A stretch of 6,427 nt of DNA, taken from contig JAQXHT010000086.1 of the NCBI GenBank assembly GCA_029007415.1, forward strand, positions 1 to 6,427. Direction: 5' to 3'. This document shows, piece after piece, positions 1 to 5,182 of the stretch (position 1 is the stretch's first letter; each line of letters opens with the position of its first letter). The notes below the pieces were generated by a model. It had not been told where the DNA came from and did no database searches. It saw only the letters and a program-made list of their open reading frames with translations. The stretch comes from a bacterium. GTDB taxonomy: Bacteria > Bacillota_I > Bacilli_A > RF39 > UBA660. A program made the translations under genes and the position numbers.

Positions 1-1
1 A

Positions 2-76
2 TATTGCTAGATATGAATCCAAGTTGGTTTGCAAACACTACTTTCTAATTCTATATTAAATTCATATCTAGCAATA
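2..76. repeat. 17-bp perfect inverted repeat, 41-base spacer
   Basis: TATTGCTAGATATGAAT at 2-18 is the exact reverse complement of 60-76. The right arm contains the last two codons and the TAG stop (68-70) of the transposase gene. On the minus-strand transcript the arms could pair into a long-loop hairpin just past the stop codon. The spacer also carries a 10-bp palindrome, GTTTGCAAAC (27-36). It could be a terminator-like or translation-shielding structure, a subterminal transposase-binding site, or part of the IS end. There is no T-run inside the window after the left arm on the minus strand to support a simple intrinsic terminator. Confidence 0.75.
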
Positions 77-1357
77 AAATTGTAACATAAATTCTCGATA
101 CTGTCTATATTGCATCAGCACTTTGTTGCATAAGAGATAAATATTATTAAATAAAATATCACTTAATTCATTTCTCTTTTCATTATTTTCTTCAATCAAT
201 ATTTTTATAAGAAACCTTTTTACAAATCCTACCGCCATATTAAAATTAACTTTCATTGGATGTTTAAATTCTTCTTGATTTATTTGAGTATTAAGGTCAT
301 TCGCTATACTACGCACTATATTATATACAGTCATTTGTGAATATATTTCTTGTTTTATAATTGTATCTTTACTACTTGAAATATTTGTAACTTGCATACT
401 TTCTTTTAATTCATGATAACTAGTTTCTATTCCCCATCTTAATTGATATATTTTATTAATATCTTCACTAGATAGTTTATTTTCACTTATATTTGTCATT
501 ATTGTTTCAATTTCTACTGTTGGAAGTTTAATATTAACAAACCTCAAGCTAATTGTATTACCATCTTCATAATAATTATAAAATTCTTCATCTTTATCTT
601 TATAATTTCTTATTCGATCATATTGATATTTTATTTCTACAATTTCATCATTAGATTTCATTGATTTTTGTTCTGCCTTTAAAAAGCTTTTGTTTAAACG
701 AATTATAAATTTTATATCGTCATTAATAAAATGATACATAGTTGCAAGTGAAAAATATCCTCTATCCATAACATAAATCATTGGAAAATACTTCGTTATA
801 TAATTAGTATTTTTAATATTTTTTATAGCTAAATCCATTTCCCAATGTTTATATTCTGCTATTTCGGTATCTAATACATAGCCATTTATAATATCATAAC
901 AATTTGATAATTTTATTCTTGCAACTCGTTCCTCATCTTTAGAATTTATCGATTTGTATCTTTCTCTGGTTTCTTTTGTATTTGGAACCTCACAATCTGA
1001 ACCATCTATTGCTCCCAATACATAGCCTTTATATGTTTTTACCTCTTGCGGAAATTTGTCATAAAATCTAATTAGTGATTCTTTATTAAGTTCTTTAAAT
1101 ATATCTTCATTTAATTTTTCACGTTGTTTTAACAAAGCTGGTGAACTAACAGCTTCAATATTATATTCTTGTATAAAATCATATAATTCCATTTTAGTTG
1201 TTTTACCTCGATTATTAAGTGTATATAATATTAAATCCTTAGGTGTTAATTTACGGTTTCTTGAAAAATCTTTTTCCAATTTTCTGCATCTAATATTTAA
1301 ATCATTACAATTAATACTTTCTTTAAATTCAACTATATTATACATCACATACTTCAT
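68..1357 (-). CDS. IS4-family DDE transposase
   Basis: The 429-residue product catalyses cut-and-paste movement of its insertion sequence. The catalytic triad is visible: Asp118 in AIDGSD, Asp198 in VMDRGYFS, and Glu311 in the family signature Y-(2)-R-(3)-E-(6)-K (Tyr304, Arg307, Glu311, Lys318; YQLRWGIETSYHELK). The stretch between the second Asp and the Glu (about 200-310) is predicted to hold the beta-rich insertion typical of IS4 members. Length is normal for the family and the frame is intact, so the enzyme may be active. The ATG start is supported by AAGAGGT (1362-1368) four bases upstream and by a promoter at 1380-1407. The TAG stop lies inside the 17-bp inverted repeat. I cannot name the exact IS without a database search. 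Confidence 0.93.
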   Translation of the reverse strand: MKYVMYNIVEFKESINCNDLNIRCRKLEKDFSRNRKLTPKDLILYTLNNRGKTTKMELYDFIQEYNIEAVSSPALLKQREKLNEDIFKELNKESLIRFYDKFPQEVKTYKGYVLGAIDGSDCEVPNTKETRERYKSINSKDEERVARIKLSNCYDIINGYVLDTEIAEYKHWEMDLAIKNIKNTNYITKYFPMIYVMDRGYFSLATMYHFINDDIKFIIRLNKSFLKAEQKSMKSNDEIVEIKYQYDRIRNYKDKDEEFYNYYEDGNTISLRFVNIKLPTVEIETIMTNISENKLSSEDINKIYQLRWGIETSYHELKESMQVTNISSSKDTIIKQEIYSQMTVYNIVRSIANDLNTQINQEEFKHPMKVNFNMAVGFVKRFLIKILIEENNEKRNELSDILFNNIYLLCNKVLMQYRQYREFMLQFYC

Positions 1358-1379
1358 TTTTACCTCTTTACTCTTTTTT

Positions 1380-1407
1380 ATTATATCTTAAAAGGATACA
1401 GATTCAA
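1380..1407 (-). promoter_or_regulatory. Candidate transposase promoter
   Basis: On the minus strand a perfect TATAAT (1385-1380) lies 16 bases downstream of TTGAAT (1407-1402, four of six matches to TTGACA). Transcription would begin near 1373, giving a leader of about 15 bases that contains the AAGAGGT ribosome site. The -35 box overlaps the loop of the inverted repeat at 1392-1420. This gives the transposase its own promoter, independent of the pilin genes upstream. Confidence 0.5.
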
Positions 1408-1420
1408 AATCTATATCCTT
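1392..1420 (-). terminator. Hairpin after pilin 1, possible terminator
   Basis: Arms 1392-1403 and 1409-1420 pair over 12 positions with a 5-base loop; the one mismatch (1399/1413) becomes a G-U pair in minus-strand RNA. The hairpin lies 41 bases past the pilin 1 stop codon and is followed on the minus strand by a short T-rich stretch (TTAAGATATAAT), which is weaker than a classic U-tract. It could end pilin transcripts or be a structural element at the insertion-sequence end. The stem also overlaps the -35 region and spacer of the transposase promoter. Confidence 0.45.
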
Positions 1421-1461
1421 AAGTTAATGACATTGCTAATCTTAGAGACTTTTTTAACAAA

Positions 1462-2004
1462 TTAATTATCAATATTTGTAAGTTTACAAGTAGTAGAACC
1501 CCCAGGAAGCGGAAGTGAAGCACCAGAAGCAACTAATGTTGTTCCAGTAAAGCCACCTTCTTTACGAACTTTAACAATATCTCTATCTAAAGAATTTTCT
1601 GCTGTTAAAACAAAGCCATTACCCTGTGCATCATTCATTGCTGCATAGTATAATAACTTATCACTACCTGTAGAAGTAGAGTTATAAATTACTATAAAAC
1701 TTTGATTATTAACAAGTGCTTTTCCGAATGGACTATTATTTATTCCAGATTCTGTTTGAATACTATTAATATGAACAGCTGTACATTCACCAGCTATAGG
1801 TGAAGTATAATCTCCATTAGTAATTCCTAATCTTACAGATTGTAAAAATTGTTGAGCGGTTGTTATATATGTATCTTTCTTAGCACCATTAATATATCCT
1901 TGCATACTAGTAATAGCTAGTGTCATTAAAATTGCTAAAATAACGATAACTGCTAATAATTCAATTAATGTAAAACCTTTCTGATTCACTTTATACTTAT
2001 TCAT
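1462..2004 (-). CDS. Prepilin (type IV pilin-like), pilin 1, duplicate copy
   Basis: This is a 180-residue secreted pilin subunit. A class III signal peptide is clear: a short basic leader ends in QKG, cleavage is predicted between Gly10 and Phe11, and a hydrophobic helix (11-31, FTLIELLAVIVILAILM) carries the conserved Glu at mature position 5. The mature protein would be about 170 residues. Cys74 and Cys173 are likely disulfide partners bracketing the C-terminal globular part, as in the D-region of many type IV pilins. Pro22, common in type IV pilins, is absent (Thr). Residues 7-157 match pilin 2 at 141 of 151 positions, but residues 158-172 differ before the shared CKLTNID ending. GGAGG (2016-2012) lies seven bases before the ATG. 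A strong promoter of its own is not evident. Whether the filament is a true pilus or a type II secretion-like pseudopilus cannot be told here. Confidence 0.88.
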   Translation of the reverse strand: MNKYKVNQKGFTLIELLAVIVILAILMTLAITSMQGYINGAKKDTYITTAQQFLQSVRLGITNGDYTSPIAGECTAVHINSIQTESGINNSPFGKALVNNQSFIVIYNSTSTGSDKLLYYAAMNDAQGNGFVLTAENSLDRDIVKVRKEGGFTGTTLVASGASLPLPGGSTTCKLTNIDN

Positions 2005-2016
2005 AATACATCCTCC

Positions 2017-2055
2017 ATTATTCTATGAGTGACAATTTTTATCATTCAATGTCAA
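2017..2055 (-). promoter_or_regulatory. Pilin 1 leader with orphan -35 box
   Basis: A perfect TTGACA (2055-2050) lies 33 bases upstream of the GGAGG of pilin 1, matching the TTGACA before pilin 2, where the distance is 40 bases. At spacings of 16-18 bases there is no acceptable -10 (the bases read roughly TCACTC). TAGAAT at 2025-2020 is too far from the -35 box and would start transcription inside the ribosome site. A short inverted repeat, TGACA (2030-2034) and TGTCA (2050-2054 on the plus strand), spans the region. It may be a damaged or regulated promoter. Confidence 0.35.
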
Positions 2056-2060
2056 TTTAA

Positions 2061-2089
2061 AGTATAGTCATATATAAAATAACTATACT
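2061..2089. terminator. Weak hairpin between pilin 2 and pilin 1
   Basis: AGTATAGT (2061-2068) and ACTATACT (2082-2089) form an 8-bp perfect inverted repeat with a 13-base AT-rich loop, 15 bases after the pilin 2 stop codon. On the minus strand it is followed by TTTAAATT, a poor U-tract. The stem is AT-rich and would give at most partial termination, perhaps lowering expression of pilin 1 relative to pilin 2. Confidence 0.3.
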
Positions 2090-2104
2090 AATAATTTTTT
2101 TCTA

Positions 2105-2680
2105 CTATCCATCAATATTTGTTAATTTACAACTACTAGCAACTACACTAGCACCTTTTCCCCTTGGCAAATTAAGATTAGCAGATTGAGTTGAAGTTAT
2201 TTTAGCAGGTAAAGTTGTACCGGCAAAGCCACCTTCTTTACGAACTTTAACAATACTTCTCCCTAAAGAATCTTCTGCTGTTAAAACAAATCCATTACCT
2301 TGTTCATCATTCATTGCTGCGTAATATAATAACTTATCACTACCTGTAGAAGTAGAGTTATAAATTACAATGAAACTTTGTGAATCAACAAGTGATTTTC
2401 CAAATGGACTATTATTTACTCCAGATTCTGTTTGAATACTATTAATATGAACAGCTGTACACTCACCTGCTACTGGTGAAGTATAATCTCCATTAGTAAT
2501 TCCTAATCTTACAGATTGTAAAAATTGTTGAGCAGTTGTTATATATGTATCTTTCTTAGCACCATTAATATACCCTTGCATACTAGTAATAGCTAATGTC
2601 ATTAAAATAGCTAAAATAACGATAACTGCCAATAATTCTATTAACGTAAAACCTTTTTGATTCGCTCTCTTCTTTCTCAT
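2105..2680 (-). CDS. Prepilin (type IV pilin-like), pilin 2, probable major copy
   Basis: This is a 191-residue prepilin almost identical to pilin 1. The ATG at 2680 (MRKKRANQKG) is preferred over an in-frame ATG at 2716: GGAGG (2690-2686) lies five bases upstream of it, and the upstream ATG falls inside the promoter, before the predicted transcript start. Cleavage is predicted between Gly10 and Phe11, with Glu at mature position 5 and a hydrophobic helix at 11-31. Cys74 and Cys184 are the likely disulfide pair. The tail (158-183) is 11 residues longer than in pilin 1 and contains an imperfect 12-base repeat (GCTAGTGTAGTT then GCTAGTAGTTGT) encoding the Ala-Ser-Val-Val-Ala-Ser-Ser stretch before Cys184. 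The gene ends with two consecutive TAG codons. A near-consensus promoter suggests high expression, as expected for a major subunit; the subunit rank is inference. Confidence 0.88.
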   Translation of the reverse strand: MRKKRANQKGFTLIELLAVIVILAILMTLAITSMQGYINGAKKDTYITTAQQFLQSVRLGITNGDYTSPVAGECTAVHINSIQTESGVNNSPFGKSLVDSQSFIVIYNSTSTGSDKLLYYAAMNDEQGNGFVLTAEDSLGRSIVKVRKEGGFAGTTLPAKITSTQSANLNLPRGKGASVVASSCKLTNIDG

Positions 2681-2706
2681 AACATCCTCCATATTTTCAT
2701 ATATTG

Positions 2707-2736
2707 ATGATAACACATCATGTCGTTTTGTGTCAA
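2707..2736 (-). promoter_or_regulatory. Strong promoter for pilin 2
   Basis: TTGACA (2736-2731) is a perfect -35 box. An 18-base spacer leads to TATCAT (2712-2707, five of six matches), preceded by the extended -10 dinucleotide TG (TGTTATCAT). The predicted start is near 2700, giving a leader of about 20 bases with GGAGG well placed for the ATG at 2680. A short inverted repeat, TGATG (2705-2709) and CATCA (2716-2720), covers the -10 box and could be an operator, but it is only 5 bp. The promoter sits in the 78-base gap between pilin 3 and pilin 2. Confidence 0.7.
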
Positions 2737-2758
2737 TTTCTAGTATTTATTTTTTCGA

Positions 2759-3256
2759 TTATTTTAATTCATTTACGGTTTGTACAACTCCTGAAGTTGA
2801 TATTGTTGGAACTGTATTTAACTTACTAACTTTATTTATCGCATTTTCATTTAGTAACTGATCTCTTGTTAGATTAACTACACCACGATGTTTATTATCA
2901 CCATAATTTTCTATTAATGTTGCATAGTAAACATAAGTACCACCACTATTTGTTAACTTAACATAGGAATAACTAGTATCATATTGACCACCTTCTGGTC
3001 CTTCACTAAAATCAGTTAAGTCCATAGATTTAAGTAAGAAGATAACACTTTGACCATTACTTGGTCTTTTAACAGTAGTATCACTTCTCAATCTATATTC
3101 AGCAAGAGAAATCATCTTTTTAGCATCTTCTATATAAGTTCTTCTTTTACTCTTATCAAGGGTACTCATTATATTGGGAACTGCCGCCAACATAATCATT
3201 GCTAAAATAGTAATCGTCGCTAATAATTCAATTAGTGTAAATCCTTTTCTATTCAT
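2759..3256 (-). CDS. Prepilin (type IV pilin-like), pilin 3, distinct subunit
   Basis: This is a 165-residue prepilin, divergent from pilins 1 and 2 outside the N-terminal helix. A very short leader, MNRKG, is followed by FTLIELLATITILAMIMLAAVP, with cleavage predicted between Gly5 and Phe6. Glu10 is mature Glu5 and Pro27 is mature Pro22, the two hallmarks of type IV pilins and pseudopilins. After the helix comes a basic stretch (DKSKRRTYIEDAKK, about 34-47), then a Ser/Thr/Gly-rich globular part rich in Tyr (92-111). It has no Cys, unlike its neighbours. GGAGG (3267-3263) lies six bases before the ATG. It begins 35 bases after the GHL10 stop, so it may be co-transcribed with that gene or driven by a weak promoter at 3277-3285. 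It may be a minor or initiating subunit, but that is inference. Confidence 0.87.
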   Translation of the reverse strand: MNRKGFTLIELLATITILAMIMLAAVPNIMSTLDKSKRRTYIEDAKKMISLAEYRLRSDTTVKRPSNGQSVIFLLKSMDLTDFSEGPEGGQYDTSYSYVKLTNSGGTYVYYATLIENYGDNKHRGVVNLTRDQLLNENAINKVSKLNTVPTISTSGVVQTVNELK

Positions 3257-3276
3257 CTAAAGCCTCCTACTATTTA

Positions 3277-3285
3277 AGTATAACA
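3277..3285 (-). promoter_or_regulatory. Candidate extended -10 for pilin 3
   Basis: TGTTATACT on the minus strand is an extended -10 element (TG, one base, then TATACT with five of six matches). No good -35 hexamer stands 16-18 bases upstream (TACTTA at 17). Transcription would start near 3270, just ahead of the GGAGG. The site lies in the 35-base gap after the GHL10 gene, so it could give the pilin cluster a start separate from the upstream genes. Confidence 0.35.
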
Positions 3286-3291
3286 TAACAA

Positions 3292-4464
3292 TTAGTCTTT
3301 AAGTATATTTTTTAAATTTTCTTTTTCTTTAAAAGCTTGCTCCGTCAAATTATCACTTAGTATAGAATCATATCTAAAAATAGCAAATCCTTGATAATTA
3401 GATAATGGTCTACTAGTTAGTACTTCTCTTGCTATTATATTGTTAGACTCAACCCACTCATATTGACCTTCTTTAGCATATAAGTCTTCACACCCAACTT
3501 TATAAAAGGCAAGAGCAGGTATTAATTTAACTTTATCAGTAGTTATATAACTATTCCATTCTTTAACCGTTTGATAAAATGGTTTAACAGAATTAAAGAA
3601 ACCAAAATATATCTGGGGCATTAAATAATCAACATAACCTTCTTCACTAGCAAATTTTTTAGTATCAATATAATTAACTTCATAATTATTGGTAATATTT
3701 CCTTCAGGACTTATTCCAAATAAAATGTTCTTATCCCTCTTTTTTACTCGTTCATAAGTTTCTTTAATAAGTTTAGTAGTATTTTCTAATCTAAATTGTT
3801 GCAGTGTTAAATCTTGATTATCTTTTTTCGCCTCATTATAGTTTTCTAAATCAATGGTATCACTTGGATAAAAGTAATCATCATAATGAATGCCATCTAT
3901 ATCATAATTATCAAGTATTTCATCTACTCCACTAAGTATTAACTTTCTAACTTCTTCATCAGCAGGATTATAAAAAATACCTTTAGCATTTTTCTCTACT
4001 TTATTAGTATTTAAATACTTAAAAGCTGGATTATTATCTTTAATTTCTTCCTTTGATAAATTACTTCTTATTCGATAAGGATTAATCCAAGCATGAAGAC
4101 GAATATTATTTTTGTGACTTATCTTTATAAAATAATCTAACACATCAAAAGGTAATTTATCCCCTTCTTTAGCAACAATAGTAATACTACTAGGAAAAAT
4201 ATCAGAATAATAAATAGCATCAGAAAAACTTCTAACTTGTAAGATTATATCGGTAAAACCGAAATCTTTACATTGATTTATCATATCATCAATAGTATTT
4301 TTCATTACTGTTTCTTCTTTATCATTTAAATACTTAGCAAGTTCTATATAAGATATAAAGATAAATCTTTTCTCTTCCATTTTCTCTACCTCTTTAGATT
4401 TTTTTCCAAATAATAAAAATAAGCCTAGAATGAATATTAAAATAATGATAAGATATTTCTTCAT
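3292..4464 (-). CDS. Membrane-anchored GHL10-type putative glycoside hydrolase
   Basis: The 390-residue protein belongs to the glycosyl-hydrolase-like GHL10 family (FenI-like, formerly DUF187), TIM-barrel proteins thought to act on surface or cell-wall polysaccharide. A hydrophobic segment at 4-20 after MKK is a signal anchor; there is no lipobox Cys. The barrel begins near residue 34. Family motifs are visible in order: ILQVRSFSDAIYYS (74-87), HAWINPYRI (124-132), FYNPADEEVR (164-173), DGIHYDDYFYP (190-200, holding the likely acidic catalytic residues), ISPEGN (251-256) and GYVDYLMPQIYFG (276-288). No extra binding domain is seen. AGGTGA (4474-4469) lies four bases before the ATG. It stands between the housekeeping run and the pilins, with 48 and 35 bases of spacing. 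Any link to pilus passage through the wall is conjecture; the substrate is unknown. Confidence 0.88.
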   Translation of the reverse strand: MKKYLIIILIFILGLFLLFGKKSKEVEKMEEKRFIFISYIELAKYLNDKEETVMKNTIDDMINQCKDFGFTDIILQVRSFSDAIYYSDIFPSSITIVAKEGDKLPFDVLDYFIKISHKNNIRLHAWINPYRIRSNLSKEEIKDNNPAFKYLNTNKVEKNAKGIFYNPADEEVRKLILSGVDEILDNYDIDGIHYDDYFYPSDTIDLENYNEAKKDNQDLTLQQFRLENTTKLIKETYERVKKRDKNILFGISPEGNITNNYEVNYIDTKKFASEEGYVDYLMPQIYFGFFNSVKPFYQTVKEWNSYITTDKVKLIPALAFYKVGCEDLYAKEGQYEWVESNNIIAREVLTSRPLSNYQGFAIFRYDSILSDNLTEQAFKEKENLKNILKD

Positions 4465-4512
4465 ATTTTCACCTATCTTATTTTATATATTATTCTATAC
4501 TTATTTTGTCGT

Positions 4513-5157
4513 TTAAGTGATACAGTCACTATTTTTTATTAAAAATAATTGATGGTCTTTAAAAAAGCCATAGAAGACATCTTCTAATAAAACATTTTCT
4601 AATAAAAGCATCTCTTCCAACCATTTTTTATCTCTTTTAATCGCTTTTAATGTATCTTCTTGAATAACACCATCAAGTATTACTGCTAAAGGATAAACAC
4701 TTTTCCCTTTTTGTTTTTGAAAGACAGAAAGTTTACCCGATGTTTCTAATATTGCATAATCAACTTCTTCTAAGCTTTTAATTTCTCTTGCTCTTAGCTG
4801 TGTTAGTAAATCCTCAAGATTATATCTTTGCTTGACTAGCTCTTTATAATTTACCTTTCCTTTTTCGATAATGATAGAAGGATTACCATCTAGTAAGGTT
4901 CGAAGTTTCGGATGCTTAAGAGATAGTTTAGCAAGAATTATTTGGAGCAAGACTAAAACTATCATTGGAATTAAGCTTAAGAAAATACTCTTATCATATT
5001 GTTCAATCGACATTGCTGCTAATTCAGCTATTAAAACTGATACTATCAAATCAACTATACTTAACTCTCCAACTTCTCTTTTACCCATAAAACGATAGAC
5101 TAAAACTATAATCCAATAAAAAAATAGTGTTTTGACTAAGACAATTAATAAATCCAC
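4513..5157 (-). CDS. DUF421/YetF-type membrane protein
   Basis: The 214-residue protein resembles the YetF/YcaP (DUF421) family, whose biochemical role is not settled. Three membrane segments are predicted at about 4-22, 34-50 and 57-76, with the family motif YRFMGKREVGELS (21-33) after the first. A cytosolic YetF-type domain follows: GNPSIIIEKGKVN (91-103), a Leu-Arg region (LEDLLTQLRAREIKSL, 114-129) and VDYAILETSGKLSV (132-145). I chose the GTG at 5157, not the GTG three codons upstream at 5166, because the latter overlaps the AGGTGAT ribosome site (5168-5162), which is correctly spaced for 5157. The resulting N-terminus, MDLLIVLVKT, also fits family members. It follows the kinase gene by 25 bases, so they are probably co-transcribed. 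Confidence 0.87.
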   Translation of the reverse strand: MDLLIVLVKTLFFYWIIVLVYRFMGKREVGELSIVDLIVSVLIAELAAMSIEQYDKSIFLSLIPMIVLVLLQIILAKLSLKHPKLRTLLDGNPSIIIEKGKVNYKELVKQRYNLEDLLTQLRAREIKSLEEVDYAILETSGKLSVFQKQKGKSVYPLAVILDGVIQEDTLKAIKRDKKWLEEMLLLENVLLEDVFYGFFKDHQLFLIKNSDCIT

Positions 5158-5182
5158 TTTTATCACCTAACACTATTATTAA

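Larger units (their letters stand above)
2..1420 (-). mobile_element. IS4-family insertion sequence (ends not defined)
   Basis: This interval holds one complete DDE transposase gene with its own promoter and flanking inverted-repeat structures, as expected of a single-gene insertion sequence. The limits given run from the inverted repeat after the gene (2-76) to the hairpin before it (1392-1420). I could not find a convincing pair of terminal inverted repeats or a target-site duplication: the best shared end motif is only a short TAGCAAT, at 69-75 and in reverse complement at 1432-1438. The true ends may lie a few tens of bases away, or the left end may lie before the window starts. The element sits directly downstream of the duplicated pilin genes, in the same orientation. 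Confidence 0.55.
1462..2736 (-). repeat. Tandem duplication of a pilin gene unit
   Basis: The unit of -35 box, leader, GGAGG and prepilin gene occurs twice in direct orientation: 2736-2105 and 2055-1462. The coding parts align without gaps from residue 7 to residue 157 and include a 59-base stretch identical in both copies (1799-1857 and 2475-2533). Both leaders carry ATGGAGGATGT just before the start. Differences are clustered, for example at residues 96-100 and in the tail after residue 157, where the downstream copy is 11 residues shorter. This points to a recent duplication with local divergence or patchy gene conversion. Confidence 0.9.

Noticed and set aside
69..1438. TAGCAAT as the terminal inverted repeat of the IS
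   Set aside because: Only seven bases match cleanly before the ends diverge, and no matching target duplication flanks them, so chance is likely.
68..2004. Transposase acting as a pilin-gene invertase, as Piv does in Moraxella
   Set aside because: Piv belongs to the DEDD (IS110-related) group. This protein has the IS4 DDE signature, and the pilin copies are direct, not inverted, repeats.
2020..2025. TAGAAT as a -10 box for pilin 1
   Set aside because: It is 24 bases from the TTGACA, and transcription would begin inside the ribosome site.
2681..2716. Upstream ATG for pilin 2 giving 12 extra residues
   Set aside because: It overlaps the promoter and precedes the predicted transcript start. 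The ATG at 2680 has a well-spaced GGAGG, and its leader length matches pilin 1.
4487..4512. Promoter for the GHL10 gene (ACGACA with TATATA or TATAAA)
   Set aside because: The -35 has four of six matches, and the better -10 needs a 19-base spacer. In such AT-rich DNA this is expected by chance, so it is not listed as a feature.
4871..5098. Plus-strand open frame of 75 codons
   Set aside because: It lies wholly inside the DUF421 gene on the opposite strand, whose product matches a known family. The plus-strand frame has no recognisable domain, and every other gene here is on the minus strand.
5158..5166. GTG at 5166 as the DUF421 start
   Set aside because: This codon is part of the AGGTGAT ribosome site that serves the GTG at 5157, and no other ribosome site precedes it.
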